Assembly (NCBI GenBank): GCA_963573385.1
Contig: CAUYLG010038436.1
Location: forward strand, 1 to 64,000
DNA length: 64,000 bases
Reading direction: 5' to 3'
DNA from: Cacajao melanocephalus
Taxonomy: Eukaryota; Chordata; Mammalia; Primates; Pitheciidae
Part shown: one piece after another, positions 14,860 through 29,195 of the stretch
Numbering within the stretch: position 1 is the first letter of the stretch
How the letters are laid out: each line of letters starts with the position of its first letter
Made by a program: the position numbers and the translations under genes
The notes under the pieces: generated by a model
Seen by the model: the letters and a program-made list of their open reading frames with translations, nothing else
What the model was told of the DNA's origin: nothing
Databases searched by the model: none

Positions 14860-15385
14860 AAATGAGCACTATTCCCAATAGCAAAGATGTGGACTCAACC
14901 TAAGAGTCCATCCGTGGAGAAATGGATAAAGAAAATGGGGTATATCTATACAGTGAAATACTATTCAGCCATAAACAAAGAATGAAATCATGTCTTTTGC
15001 AGCAACATGAGTGGAACTAGAAGTCATTATCTTAAATGAAACAAGCCAGGCACAGAAAGTCAAAATTTATCACATGTTCTCACTCATAAGTGGGTGCTAA
15101 GAAATCTGTACACATGGCTGTAGAGAGTGAAATGATAGAAACGGAAGGGTGAGAAGGTGGGAGAAGGGTGTGACGAGAGATTACTTAATGGGTGCAATGT
15201 GTGTTACTCAGCTGATGGATACCACAAAATGGTATGGATACCAAAATGGTGTGATACCAATGTATGTCATTCAGGTGGTGGACACCAAATTGCATAGTGA
15301 CTTAGTCACTATGCAATCAATGCATTAACAAAATTGCACACATACTCCGTAAATTTGTACAAATAAAAATATATAAATAAAAAAT
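14860..15385 (+). mobile_element. L1 3' end, sense
   Basis: Late ORF2/3'UTR text: actattcagccataaacaaa, cacatgttctcactcataag, and an A-rich end near 15385. Confidence 0.88.
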
Positions 15386-16600
15386 AACAAAACTAAAGAA
15401 TTCTACATGCAATTTGAATAGCCATTATGTTCTTAAATGTCTAAAGAAATGTCTGGTATATATTGCTCAGTTTTTGAATCTGTGTAATGACTTTCTTAAT
15501 TCTTTTATTTAGAGTCATAAACTTAATAGTATTAAATTTGCTTATTGGTAAGTATTGATTATGTAAATAGCTTCTTTGTGTTAGGACTGTGCTGAATAAT
15601 GGGGGTAGAAAATTAGACATGATTTTTATTGTCAAGAATTTCAAAATTTATATAACTCCTTGAATATGTGACTTCCAAAGCATTCTATTCTCTGTGATTT
15701 ATCATTATGCATTAGAGGTCAAAGTCATTTATAGAGTTTTCTCTAATGAAAATGGTCTATTCTTTGATGTGCATAGAGTTTGTGTACAATCCAGTGTGGT
15801 TCAGGAGAATGAAATGTGTAAAAATCCAAGGACAGCTGCTATAATCTGTGTGGCTTTGTGGTAATTATTTAACATCTCATATGGTATAGCCTTAGGGTCC
15901 TTGCATAAAAGATACATACAAAGTGCTGTGAGTCACGGTTGGCACATACAATGCACTCAGTGAAACACTTGCACATGTGCACGCACATGCACAAACACAC
16001 CCACAGTCTGTATAATGTATGTTCAGTACATATTTGTTGAATCATTTGATGTTTTTAAAAGTAAATCTGAATTTGGATGAAGCTACTCATGCTTGATTTT
16101 CCAGTTTTTCCTTATGATCAAATGGCATATATCTGTGAGGTAGCTGTGGGTTAGGACTGCAAACCAGGTCCTTAAACTATGGTAGTTGGCTATTACGGTG
16201 CTCAAACCACAAGGCAGTCTCACTGGCAACAGAAGTCATGTTATTTAGATGGTTATTACAACCTATGCTACAAAATTCACGTGGAGTAAGCAAATAAAAT
16301 CAACTTGTAAATAGAAAGCAGGAAAGGCTTTGAAATTATAGTTGTATGTCTAAAAGCTAAAAAAAATATATAGAAAGGAGAAAAATGTTAATTGGAAAAT
16401 TTTCCAGTTGATCAAACTTTTTTATTTATACAGAATAATGAATTGGTAATGAAAAAATCTTCTGTCTTTAAAGATAAAGGCAAATAAGCAATTTCCTTGA
16501 TAGGATATTAAATCCTTGAAGAGATCAGGTGAAAATACAACATTTCAATGCAATATTGAATCAGATAAAGTCAAAAATTTTCGTTACTCTTTTCTCATAG

Positions 16601-16732
<132 letters not shown>

Positions 16733-16823
16733 TGAAAATAAAAGAAATATGGGAGGTAATGAATGGCACAGCTCACATTCATATATGGTATTACTAAGTC
16801 ATTTCATTCCTGATTACCTACAG

Positions 16824-16951
16824 GTATTAATGCAGGTGCTAACATACTGCTGTTTGAAGGAACTGAACTAAAACTTGACCCCACGTGTGCTGTCTTTATA
16901 ACAATGAACCCTGGGTATGCTGGGCGATCAGAACTGCCAGATAACCTGAAG
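16824..16951 (+). CDS. DNAH7: Dynein heavy chain exon E (AAA1 sensor I segment)
   Basis: 128 nt. The first two bases complete Gly from exon D, then 42 codons follow. The peptide begins [19 protein letters not shown] and ends with [19 protein letters not shown]. The MNPGYAGR block (16904-16927) carries the sensor I Asn and is nearly invariant in axonemal dyneins. From memory DNAH7 has a GAD-type reading at INAGAN, so this could be a substitution, but I cannot verify it. The donor is AAG|gtatgg. Confidence 0.92.
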
Positions 16952-17015
16952 GTATGGAGGGAGTAGTTATGTAATCTATTTACTTTCTATAATTTATAAA
17001 GTTAATATATGAAAA

Positions 17016-17148
17016 GGGCTGGGCATGCTGGCTCACACCTGTAATCCTAGCACTTTGAGAGGATGAGGTGGGAGGATCACTTGAACTCAGGTGTTTGAGA
17101 CCAGCCTGGGCATAGTGAGACCTTGTCTTTTAACAAAAAAGACAAAAT
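17016..17148 (+). mobile_element. Alu left monomer (FLAM-like or truncated)
   Basis: Only the first monomer is present (ggctgggcatgctggctcac to a short A-rich end). Confidence 0.85.
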
Positions 17149-17429
17149 ATTTTAAAAGTGTGTGTGTTTGTGTGTATGTAAAGAATATGCTGTCCTTGAG
17201 TTTATATAAAATATTTGGGTTTAGGTATTAAAATATTTTAGAAAATTATTTTAGAAAATAATTTTTAAAGCTTTGAGTATCTTTACAAAGTATATCCACA
17301 CCAGGAGCAATTTCCAAAATATTTATTTTTAAAATACTGCTAATTATAAAAAATTTAAAAATATACTAAGGATGTACCCATTCTGCTCCTTACTATATAT
17401 TGTATCCTGCTAATTTTAAGAGCCTTTTT

Positions 17430-17760
17430 TACAATGTTGGAAGCACACTATTGTGTATGCTGGGTGGGTTTTTTTCACATTAATATTATAACTGAGCATG
17501 TTCTCATCTATAAGCATAATTCAAACTGTTAGTAAATTTACTGAACTGTATCTTACTTTTGGACATTCAGTTTGCCTTCAGTTTTCCTGCATTATAAATA
17601 ATATCACAACGAGTAGTTTTTGCTGAAGGCTTTTCTGTATTTTGAAATATTTCTTTACCAGAGTCATAAGACTAAGATATATGTTGCTAAATTGTGCTCC
17701 AAGACAGGTTGAAATGATTTTCATCCCAATTTTCACTGATACCCAGCATTAATTTTTTTA
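17430..17760 (-). mobile_element. Ancient L1 3' remnant, antisense
   Basis: Reversed old L1M-type text, for example ttgctaaattgtgctccaag followed by an aatttt-cactgatacccagc-like end. Confidence 0.6.
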
Positions 17761-18759
17761 ATGAGAAAGAACAAAACAGTTTCTTGAATTGACCAGACTT
17801 TACTTTTGAAAAAAAAACACTGTTTTCTTTATTAGTAAAATACGACATTTTCCTCATATTTTTGTTAGCCATTTTATATCCTTTTCTGATGAATTGCATA
17901 TTTATGGCACATATACAGAGAGCAATGTTGAGGAATAATGCAGTAGTATTGGGGATCCAAAACCGAATCTGACTAAATCCTACATTAGTTCCACATTTCA
18001 CATGCTTCCCAGTCTAAATGAGCAGTTTTTCTTTTCTACACACACACAAAAAAACCATGATATGACTAATTGCTGCCAAGTGTTTTTGTATTTCCGTTTC
18101 ATTCCCCTTTATACGTTGTCTTATGTTTTAGTATTTTGCTTTAGTGAAGAAAGACATGATTAACAAATGAAAAATGATAAATCCTCTTCTGAAGCATTTT
18201 ACAAGTTTTCTTTGGGATTTTCTTTTGGAAAGTTTTTTTCGGTAGCAGTTCTTTTATTTGTTCACTATGTTATTCTTTTAGGTAGGATCAATCTGAATAC
18301 ATAAATTTGCAAAGGTAGGAAAGGCAAAAATCTGTGAGTAGCTTGTTATAGAAAGTTGGGAGCCATTATTGGTTGAATGTATTCATACCCTCTGCAGACT
18401 TTTCCAGTTTTATTTACTATGCAAGTTGAAACATTGCTAAGATATTCACCTGGTAGTTCTTGGCAGTAATGTATTTTCTTTCTACGTGAGGCCAAAAGCT
18501 GTTCTCAGATTCTGATTGTTTTTCCTTTTGTGCAGCCTTCTTGGTTCAAGCTTCTACAAAGCATCTGTTTTCAGGTATATATGGAAATACCTAACACGAC
18601 TGAAATGAAAGCATTGCATATTCCTAAAAAACATAATAATAATAGCCTGATGGGGCCCAGAAAGTATCATTACCAGTCTTCAGAATCATTCTCAAAAACT
18701 CCCTCTTTACCAGGTGATTCAGTCACCAAGCCCAGGGTTTCTGTTTCACATAAACGCTA

Positions 18760-19310
18760 TAATCCCTGCTGCACTGGCCTGGTCCCCCTGCCACACCTTG
18801 CTGCTCCCTGCCTTCTGTCTTCTCCCGTGAGTCTTACTGCAATAGTTCTCTTGTCATCAATTTCTTCTCTATTGAAATTCACTGTAATGAATTCTCCATT
18901 ACAGTGCTATCATTATTATCTATCAAAAGAAATCTAATCATATAATCTTCAACTTTAAAAAACTGCTGGGCTCTTCTTTGCCCATGGTCTGAAGTTCAGA
19001 TTTCTTAGTATAGTCTACAAGAGCCTTGGCCTGAGGACTCAGTTGCATCTGTCCTGCCATTTCCCTGTATCTCTCTGTTATGCTGGGCCTCACTAGCCTC
19101 TGGGGGTCCCTTGCTTTTCTACATGCTGTTTTCTTTCTCTCAAGTGCTCTGCTAGGCTACCACTTTCCTGTCTGACAAATTCATACTCGTCCTTTAAACT
19201 AGCAGAGAACACTAAACATACACAGTTCATGTCTGACCTCCTGGGTGAAGTCCCTGGACTTGGCTGAGGTTTATAGCTGGATCCTATCATGTGCATGTCC
19301 ACGGGTTCTT
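18760..19310 (-). mobile_element. L2 remnant, antisense
   Basis: Has the reversed L2 3' character: ctgccacaccttgctgctcc, tttctctcaagtgctctg and the tgacaaattcatactcgtcc region. The overlapping open frame at 18530-18937 is a by-product. Confidence 0.55.
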
Positions 19311-19383
19311 CAGAAACTCCTCCATTAGTTATCTCTACTTGTAATTCTTCAGGGACTCCTCCATTAAGTATCTCTACTTGTAA
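19306..19383. repeat. About 39-bp tandem duplication
   Basis: Two adjacent near-copies share actcctccatta, gtatctctacttgtaat and ttcttcag, with a few differences. Confidence 0.85.
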
Positions 19384-19419
19384 TTTCTGAGATTTCAGTG
19401 ATGGATTCTGTTTCTCCAG

Positions 19420-22210
19420 TTGTCATTGCACTCTCTCTGCCTAGATCTCTGTGGTGAGTTCTGTGTAAACTTCGCTGTTGAAGAGCTCTCACTGCCAGGA
19501 GGTATGTAGGGCAGGACTTAAATAAATAGCTTCAGTGTGGCCCTTCTTTGTCGTGTACCACTCATAAATCCTTTGTCCCAGCAAACCCTGGGTATTAATC
19601 GTGCTACCACAGGTCACTATCCTTTTCCAGACATGAGTCAGGCACCAGTCCCTATCTCCCAAAATACAGGAATATCTACCAAGCTCTCATGAAACTTGAA
19701 TGTAGGGAGGAGGGTTATGGGGACTCAGCATCACAACAGCTCCCTTCGAAGGAAATATTTTCACAACTCCTTCTTCTTTACTTTCTCTCTCAAATATTTT
19801 GTACTATACAAGTAGATGAGAGAGTTCAAGGTTGTAGACATTTCTCTTGTAAATTTTGTGTATTGAAAAGATTGTACTCACGTTAGTAACTGACGTATAT
19901 CATGCAGAAAGAGTCCCATTTTGACATCCCGTTACATTTAGACAAAACCTACATAATAAAGCAATTTCTTAAATACATTTTCACTTCAGAGAAGCTGTAT
20001 TTTAGATTTAAACTATTCTGAAGAGTTAGTACTTAATGATCATTTTAGAATAGTTTGTTGGAAGCCATGGTAAAATAGACACATTCTAGATCTTTAATGT
20101 TGCAAGCCAATAAAGTGATACATAGCTTTCCAGAGGTTATGTAGGATGAAACACACTAATAGTAGTGAGGGAAAAAAAAACAAAGTAGATCCTAAATCCT
20201 CCATTTAATTCAATTAAAATCAAGCTTGTTTCTGAACAGATCAAAATATTTTTAAAAATCAATTTGCAGTTTCTTAAAAATAAATGGTAAGAAGTTATTG
20301 CTTGAATTTTTTTTTTTTATTGTACCAACAAGCAGTCTTTTGAAAGCATGCTCCAGGAAGTTTATACATTTCCTTACGTACTACCCTCTTTCTTCGATCA
20401 ATAGAGCAGAAGCAATAGAAAAACTATTCTTGATCATTTATTTTTGCTGAGATAAACATGAAGATTATATTCACATGGATTACATGCACTGGAATTGACT
20501 CAAGTCTTGGCATGTTACCTGGATCTGTACCCTGTTTGTTTTAACACTCAGCAAACTATATCATTGGTTAAGCTAGAATCCAATTTAATTTTTTTTAACA
20601 AAGCACTAAATTATCTTCAAACTTACTACTATTACCAAAAAATTATTTCTGGTACATCAAAAATCAAACCACATTATATCTGTATATTGTACAACCTGTT
20701 TGAGAATCACTGATTTAGGCTTAAAAAAATGTTTGAATCAGGTTGCTTTTCATTGTGTTAAGTATTACTGTTTAATAGTTGGTAGAGGATGCCTAATAAA
20801 TGGAATATCATGATACTTCTTGATGCTTCTTTACTTCACTTTATTTTTTGTTCTGTTAGTCGGAAATATGTCTGCTTCATCATTTTCACAATCGTATTGC
20901 TAACAGTGCTAAGAGGTGAATAGGATATTTGTGAAATACCTAGGGTGATCAAAGGGAAACCCACAACACACAGTCCTGGATGTTTACCCCAAACTGGTAG
21001 TAATTTGTGCTATTGTAGAAAGACTCTCACCCTATCCTAGCCGTTGACTGGCTGACTGATTTGCTAATTCAGTCATTCTCCCTTTTATTCATTAAAAAAG
21101 TAGTTGCTGAGAACGTACCCTTTAAAGGAGATACCACTTGTGTAGCAATTCTCATGCTCTTTTCTTCCTCGTGTGTAGTAGTTAGAACATTTGCTTAAGC
21201 TTTTCTATTTCAAGTTATTTGCTCGAGTTATATTTTTTTAAACATTTTACTCATTCCATTCTCTAACGGTAACCTTATTGATAAAATAGTGGTACTATGG
21301 CCTCTAACTACTAACTGACACAACACATTAGAAGAATCTTACTTGATACAAATCTTCCATTTGTTCTCAGCTTAGAAGAGTCATAATAGATCGTTTAAGC
21401 AAGATGTTTTTATTTTCTATTTACCTTGAGTTTTTGGTAATTCGACTAATTCCCAGAATGCATTTATAAACTGACTATGATTATCATTCACTAGAAGAGC
21501 TGCTTTTTTCCCCTAGAATACTATTGTTTTCCATATTTTGCACAAGAAAATCATGTTTTAATACATGAGCTGTTGAAGTGAGTCCTCATACATACTAATA
21601 TTCTACACCTAAATTTTCTTATTTATTCTTTTACAATATATTGTTTTCTATTTACTTACCATGATATAACATCATATAACCTCGGCATTTTAAATATCAT
21701 GAGAAAATGTTATCTTTACAATTTGTAAAATTGATTTATCTCTAATAATTATTACTTAATTCTAGTTTTGTTTGTTATGCTTGCTGAAAGACTGACATTG
21801 TGACTTCAAAATGGATCGTTTATCTAACACTAACATAATCTTGTTATTAGAGCTTACCTGGTAAATCCTAGATTATATAATGAAGTAGATCCTGGACAGC
21901 CTCGCTTGAAGCCCAGTCTCCCAACATGGGAACACTCAGCAGTCCAGATGAGAAACCCAGCTTTTGAACATCCTGGGAGAGTCTGAGGTTCTGTAACATG
22001 TTGCTTCCCATGAGGAATATAATGTAATTGAAATTGAACACATAGATGAAAAAGAATTGATACAAAAAGCTGATGATATATTTACTATATGATCACAACT
22101 GGAAATTTATTTTTAAAGTTGCTTTTTATCTATATGATTTGAACATTAAAATTAATTTTTTCAGAAGACAGAAATTCATCTATTTACTTTTTAAACTTTC
22201 AGGTCAATGA
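19420..22210. other. Unassigned AT-rich intronic sequence
   Basis: Nothing supported. Open frames are short and without recognisable content. Confidence 0.5.
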
Positions 22211-22212
22211 TT

Positions 22213-22440
22213 TTTTTATTGAGGTGTGATTGACAAACATCACACATATTTGAGGTATATAATGTGATGTTTTGATATACATATACATTGCGTAACAATA
22301 TCACTAATCAAGCTAATCAACTTATCCACCACCTCACATACATACTTTTTCTGTTTTCTTTCTGTTGGTAACACTTACGATCTACTCTCTTAGCAAATTT
22401 CAAGAATACAATACATTATTAATAGACTATGAACATTAAA
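22213..22440 (-). mobile_element. L1 3'UTR remnant, antisense
   Basis: tttttttattgaggtgtgat and ttgatatacatatacattgc match the reversed 3'UTR of older L1M elements. Confidence 0.7.
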
Positions 22441-22549
22441 ATTTAATACTATTGTAGAAAAGGTATAAAGTCATAACATGAAATAAAGAACATGATTATC
22501 TTTATGATGGTCTTTTTATTTTAATTTTCTAACCTCTTTATTATTGCCT

Positions 22550-22960
22550 TTTAAATTTTTCTTAATTGACATATAATAATTATATATATTTATGGAGTAG
22601 AGAGTGATATTTTGATACATGTAAACCATGTGTAATGATCAAATTAGGGTATAGTGTATCTATCACCTCAAATATTTGTCATTTCTTTGTGTTGGAAACA
22701 TTCAAATTCTTTTAGCTATTTTAAAATATAGAATAAATTATTTTTAACTATAATCACCTCACAGTGCTACAGAGCACTAGAATTTATTCTTTTATGTACC
22801 TGAAATTTTGCATTTGTTAACCAGCCTCTCCTGATTGCCCCACGTCACCTTTCCCAGCCTCTAGTTACCACTATTTTATTCTTTACTTCTATGAGATAAA
22901 CTTTTTTAGCTTCCATGTATTAGTGAGAACCTGTGGTATTTATCTTTCCTGGCCTGGCTT
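22550..22960 (-). mobile_element. Second L1 3'UTR remnant, antisense
   Basis: The same kind of sequence again (cttaattgacatataataat; tttatggagtagagagtgat; ctaatcacctcacagtgctac-like). Confidence 0.7.
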
Positions 22961-23006
22961 ATTTTACAATGATTCTTTAAAAAGTACCTTTTCTACATAC
23001 CCGTAG

Positions 23007-23261
<255 letters not shown>

Positions 23262-24719
23262 TAAATTTCCAGCCTAATGGGTCTTCACAGAGTTCCAATA
23301 ACTTGTTGGTTTCATTAATTGATTGAAAAAATCAGTTTTTACACCAAAAATGTATTATTTTATACACATGAAAAATGAAATTTTATAATGATTTATAAAA
23401 TCTTACACATGTAATTCTTAGTGATTTGAGTTTTGTTTCATTAACAGGGTACTACCAAGGAATAAAATTGCTTACTCCCGAGAAATGTTTTGAGTGCTCT
23501 CAGTCTGTATAAACAAATACAGCATTAAAGGAAATAAGTATACTTAATAAATATACACAAAAGACTCTAAACATTGTCTCTTATTATACACAGTTGTCTC
23601 TTATAATTACACAATTGCATCCAGCTGTGGACTAGCAGTAATTGTAATATGATGTTTACCTTCAAAATGGTCTAAATTGAAACTGTAATATGTGAAAACC
23701 CAAATACTTTAAGCTTTGATTGACTTTTCATTGAAAGTATTTTGTAGAACCATGAAATGTAACTGTACATTAGTTAGTTCTTTATGAAATCAAGATAGGG
23801 TTTGCTTAATAGCAAAATGCAAAATGTGACTTTGGAGTTTGCAAAATTTTCACATTCATGATTTGTAGAAGATACACATTTTAAATTATATGCTATGTGA
23901 TTAAGAACAATAGCATGCATTTTATATTCCATAATAATGTTATCAAGAATTCTGATATATAGTGGTGATATTCTATTTCACATTAGCCTGACGTAACTTC
24001 CAGTCATTGTTTTTTGTAATAAAAGAGACTAGAAACAACAATTTGTATCACGTTGACTTGTCAGGATTAGACTGTGGTCAGATAAAGCGAAGGATAATGC
24101 ATTGTCCTAGTGTATGTCATCACTGAAATCTTGGCTATGGAATTGAGCTATTAAAGTTATGCAGCAAATGAATCCTGCAAACGAATCCTATCATTCTTTG
24201 TCAAAGGTAATACAGATTGTCAATGTTTTGGCCTGAGTATTTTGAAGTTTGTTTCTATTATAGCAAAAAACAATTTAAACATTTGCTTAAAAATAACAGC
24301 CTCTCAAAGAACAAAAGAGACTTCTGACACTTCATAATTTATATGCAGTTAGATTGATCAAAAAACAAAATCCAGATGAACAGGACATGCTCTGAAATTC
24401 AGAGACTGATTCTGACTGCCAGGCATCATACACTTTGTAAGGCTGAAGCTAATTAAGTAGGAACATGGCATTTATTAGGCAGAGAGATTCTAGAGAAAAG
24501 GGAGAGGGTTCTAGAAAATTACATGCATGGTGGTAGGAGAAGCTTTGGAGTGAGATGTTGATTAATGTGTTAAAGCTGGAAGAAATAATTCTGAGATTGG
24601 ATTTTTGTTAATTCATATGAACATTATTATAGATATGAGTAACATATTCAGAATGCAACTAGACTTGTAAACTTTGGGTACACCACAGTGTTTGGGAATT
24701 TAATGTGAGTTCTTTATTA

Positions 24720-25022
<303 letters not shown>

Positions 25023-26007
25023 GGAGTTTCCTTAAGCACAACTTATTAAACTAACTTAGCGGGTGACCAGCCCTCTCCACTCTCTCTGTGAAACGTGCTA
25101 ACACGTGGCATTCTGGGCTTGCAGCCAGCAGCATCCCCTGCTCTGCCCTTCCACTTCAGCTTCTGTCAGATTAGCTGCATTCCTTACTCAGAGCTGGTTT
25201 GCTTGTTCTTGAACCTTTTTGAAACCACTTAGACATGTTACTGTTACTAAGTCATCTAACGGCATGATGGGGAAACTGATGATATAAGCATAAAAAGAGG
25301 ATTTTTTTTTCTGTGAAAACTAAATTCATGTTTAAGAAAGATTCAATAAAGATGAAATGCTAAAATTTTGACTTTGACTAAGATGTGGATGAGAAATGTG
25401 TGTAAAATTGAAGAAAAATTTAAAAACTTATCAGGATTATATACTAAATTGTATTACAATTATTTTTGAAGAGCATTAGCCCCTTTAAAAAACAAAAACA
25501 GAACACAACAAGATACAGCAGATGATGTGTCGTTGATGTGGCTTTTGGAAAAAAAAAAGTGCATAACTCTACGCTCAGAGAAAAGGCCTTGGCCTCAGAA
25601 TATGGGCAAATGAGTGAATGTTTATATCTTTTAAATTTTAATGCATCTTTCCAAAATGATTGCCCATGGTTAGTAATTTTCATTCGACCAATCTACTGCT
25701 AGTTGTTGATACATATAGAGAACAAGCAAGCTCTCCCCAATACAAGGGACAGCAGCTGCCAAACTGTATTTAATTCATGTTAATACCTCTTTAGCATAGC
25801 TGTGAAAGGGAAGCAGTTAAACTATGTTTTTATTATAAACTAGTAAAAAAAATGGAACAAGTTTAAATGTCAGTTTCTAAAATTAATAACAATCCAATAT
25901 TATGAAAGAAGAGCAACATTTTTGCATGTTTGAATTGTGTACAGGGTCTGTATGTCTGTGTGTGAACACGAAGGGGGTGGGTGCTGTTAGCAGATGCAGA
26001 TATCATC

Positions 26008-26037
26008 ATGAATGTGTGTGTGTGTGTTTTTTTTTAG
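26008..26037 (+). repeat. (TG)n and T-run before exon G
   Basis: A short tgtgtgtgtgtgtg block followed by t10 and tag forms the acceptor tract of exon G. TG-plus-T length here could influence splicing strength, as known for CFTR exon 9; that is inference. Confidence 0.7.
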
Positions 26038-26205
<168 letters not shown>

Positions 26206-26321
26206 TGAAGCTCCCACTATGGAAAACAATGACACAGTACAGAGAAACATAGATAATTTCATATTTTATTTGAAGTGTGTTTAGCTAGCTTTGTCACTTT
26301 GATAATTTTTTTTTTATTTTT

Positions 26322-26418
26322 GAAAGAAAGAAAAAGAGTGGAAAGGAAGTGAGAGTGAAAGAAAGAGAAAAAAGGATGTAAGAGAGAAAGAAAGAGGAAG
26401 AGAAAGAGGGAGAGAGAA
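26322..26418. repeat. Purine-rich (GAAA/GAGAGG)n low-complexity tract
   Basis: About 95 bases almost entirely A and G on the + strand, starting gaaagaaagaaaaagag. Confidence 0.95.
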
Positions 26419-26649
26419 CGGGATTCTTGTTCTATTGCCCAGGCTAGAATGCAGACTTTTTAATTATTTCTAAATATGTATGTCTTATGTAAAACCCATA
26501 AAGGTGTTTGAGTGTAATCTTGTAATTTAATTTAGCGTTTAAAAGTAATTACTGCAACATATACATTATGTAGAAAAGAAATTTCTACTTAAATTTTATA
26601 AAAACCAATATCGTAACAGAAATTGGAGACTTAAAATGAAAGAGGTCAG

Positions 26650-26800
26650 GAGAAAGGTAAAGGACAAAAAAATTACCTATTGGGTACAATGTACACTATT
26701 CAGGTGATGGGTACACCAAAAGCCCAGACTTCATCACTATACAATTCATCCAGATAATCAAAAACTACTTGTACCCCTGAAACTATTGATTTTTTAAATT
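26650..26800 (+). mobile_element. L1 3'UTR scrap, sense
   Basis: cctattgggtacaatgtaca, caggtgatgggtacacc and ctacttgtacccctgaaact are the L1 3'UTR end. Confidence 0.85.
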
Positions 26801-27340
26801 AAATAATTAAGTAAATAAAAGAACTAGAACTGTCACCTTGTTAACCTTCCAGGGAACTTATGCAACCTGGGACTTCACTGCAACCTGTTAACTAGAAGCA
26901 ACAAAAGAATTCCAGACTGCTGGAGGCCAGTGGTATAACAGCTGAGGATAGGAGCTAGCCACTAGCAATCATGAAGAAAACTATAGTATTCAATTAATCA
27001 TCACCTTTACTAACAACCATATTCATGTACTATCCCCACTAACTGTTCATCTCTGACTTAAGTAATAGTAAATACTAGGGCCACAATAATTGTACCTCTT
27101 AGTAAAATTGCATTTCATGGTCTTTTTTTTTTTAAAGGATAATCAGATATACTACTGATCTGTGATCCTACACATATAACTGTGTACTTTAACAATTATA
27201 TATACTACTAAAATTATATTCCTTCCCTTCTTTTATGCCTATAGAAGATAAAGAAAATAATTACTATACACAATGATATTCCTTTTTTAAAGGCTAAGGT
27301 ATTAAAACAACAGTACAACTTTTAAAAAATCTTGTGCTTT

Positions 27341-27475
27341 GGCTGGGTATGGTGACTCACACCTGTAATCCCAGCACTTTGGGAGGCCAAGGTAGGTGGA
27401 TCACAAAGTCAGGAGTTCGAGACCAGCCTGGCCAACATGGTGAAACCCCGTCTTTAAGAAAAATAAATAAATAAA
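27341..27475 (+). mobile_element. Alu left monomer
   Basis: ggctgggtatggtgactcac to an (AAAT)n tail. Flanked by the direct repeat aaatcttgtgctttt, so this short form inserted as it stands. Confidence 0.92.
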
Positions 27476-28514
27476 TCTTGTGCTTTTACTTATGTTATAG
27501 AGATAGTAGTACATAACTTTTAGTTTAAAAAATCATATAGCTATGGATGATACTGTAGAGAGAAAGCCTAAGGCAAGCTAGAATAAAATAATTTATCTTG
27601 GAACATCATAAGTGGTAGATCTGTGAATAGTCTACACAGATTCGCAAAAGATACTCATTTTAAAATAAAATTGTTTCGTATCTAGAAAGCAGTAGAGGCT
27701 TTTCAGTGTATGATATATTACCTTCTTCCCTTTCAATAATTCCCTGAATAAGAATTCTTTCACAGAATTTTGAAGCTGAAAGAATTCTTAGAGACCATTT
27801 GCCAGTAGTTCTCAACATGAAGTGGTCCCTCCCCCTAGAAGAGGTTTACATATGCAGGGTTGTTTTGGACATGACAATGAGGGTGGTTATCATTCAGCAA
27901 CACCTGATCTCCTAGTGACATTGTTTGCCATAATCTGTAAGTATCTTATTCGTAATAGAATAAAATTTGAATTTTATTTGAATTTGAACAAGTATCAAAT
28001 AAGTATTTGAGAGCTAATTAAAGTATCTTCAGAATATTTCAAAATTAACATTTTATTCTTCAAAATACATTTGCATTAAATGTTTAACTTCTACATGCAA
28101 ATTGAGATTTAAAATTTTTAGTATTAGAGCTGGCAAAGTAAGAGTATGCTGGGGTATTTTTGCAGACAATGTACTAATACGTCATTGTGTGTGTCTGTGT
28201 GTCTGTGTGTATATGTAAACACATTATGCCCCTATATTTCTCTGAAGTTCTTACAGCTTAGTTTTTGCTGTTTTTGCCTGAAATCATATATATAGTCTGA
28301 GTTTTATTTAACTCTTATCCCTACAAAATTTCAATTGGTCCACAAAATATTTCAGACTCCTTTTCATACACTGTGTTATACTTCTTAGGCAAAGTATCTA
28401 AATCAAATACTAATCAGAAATAAATAAAACAGGGACAGAGAGATATTTTTTTAAATCTTTCTCTCTCCCCCCCCGCCCTCTTTCATAACATACCCCTACT
28501 CACACTCTCACTCA

Positions 28515-28561
<47 letters not shown>

Positions 28562-29061
28562 ACTTCTACCACCACCAAAGCATGTAACCTGAGTTAGACA
28601 TCAAGCTGAATGGTGGCTGAATCTAAAACCCTTTCATGAATGACCTTAATGTGAACTTATTTAAGACTGTCAAACTATTCAAAAACATATTTTTAAAACA
28701 CCCTACATTTCCTGAAGTTTAGTTACTGTACTTAAATGCAGTCTCTCTTTGCAATATTCTGAAGATTTCCCTGCATGTGGTCCTTTTTTCCTACTCATCT
28801 GTCCTCAAGAAATTCATAGACTTTGTTGCTTCTGACGTTTCACTTGCTATGGTTATTTTAACAATTTTTAAATATTCTATTTAAATATCATTAAATATAA
28901 GTGATTTTGCCTTTTCTTAAGATCATGAATTTAATCCTTCAGTTAGTCAAAAATGCAATTATTGTTCCATCATACAGACAGTCAAAAACACTAATGCAAA
29001 AAGAAAAAATTTAGGCATTCTATTTCAAACAAGCAAGAAGTTCCATCAAATAGATGCTTTA
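27476..29061. other. Unassigned AT-rich sequence
   Basis: A possible hAT/MER5-like scrap lies near 27790-27910 (ccagtagttctcaacatga). A dinucleotide repeat is at 28455-28562. Nothing else identified. Confidence 0.45.
28455..28562. repeat. (CT)n / (CA)n microsatellite
   Basis: A C-run and CT repeats are followed by ctctctctctct and cacacacacacacaca. Confidence 0.95.
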
Positions 29062-29195
29062 CTACTTGAAATAAACATCTGGCAAACAATCAACACTGTA
29101 AGATTGTACTATACCAAAACTATCAGGGTTCTCTGCTGAGGATACTTCCTTTGCACGCTTCACAATGGCAATCTCAGGTTTGGGATATCTGCATG
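29062..29195 (-). CDS. Possible small terminal exon or exon fragment (unknown gene)
   Basis: On the - strand an acceptor-like atttttag at 29196-29203 is followed by 43 codons and a TAG stop (29062-29064). The peptide starts CRYPKPEIAIVKRAKEVS and ends YSVDCLPDVYFK. The flank before the acceptor is AT-rich and non-coding. Composition is protein-like, rich in charged residues. I do not recognise the protein. It could be a last exon of a - strand transcript, an old retrocopy fragment, or chance; 43 codons alone is not significant. Confidence 0.25.

Larger units (their letters stand above)
16952..23006 (+). other. Dynein intron E (6 kb)
   Basis: AT-rich intron with an Alu monomer, an old antisense L1, an antisense L2 and two antisense L1 3' ends. 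It ends tacccgtag. No missed exon, since the peptide DNLK-ALFRTV is continuous. Confidence 0.75.

Noticed and set aside
18530..18937. 135-codon frame
   Set aside because: Runs into an antisense L2-like repeat within a dynein intron; no protein similarity recognised.
28455..28562. Possible CRISPR-like repetition
   Set aside because: Simple dinucleotide repeats only; no spaced direct repeats and the genome is vertebrate.
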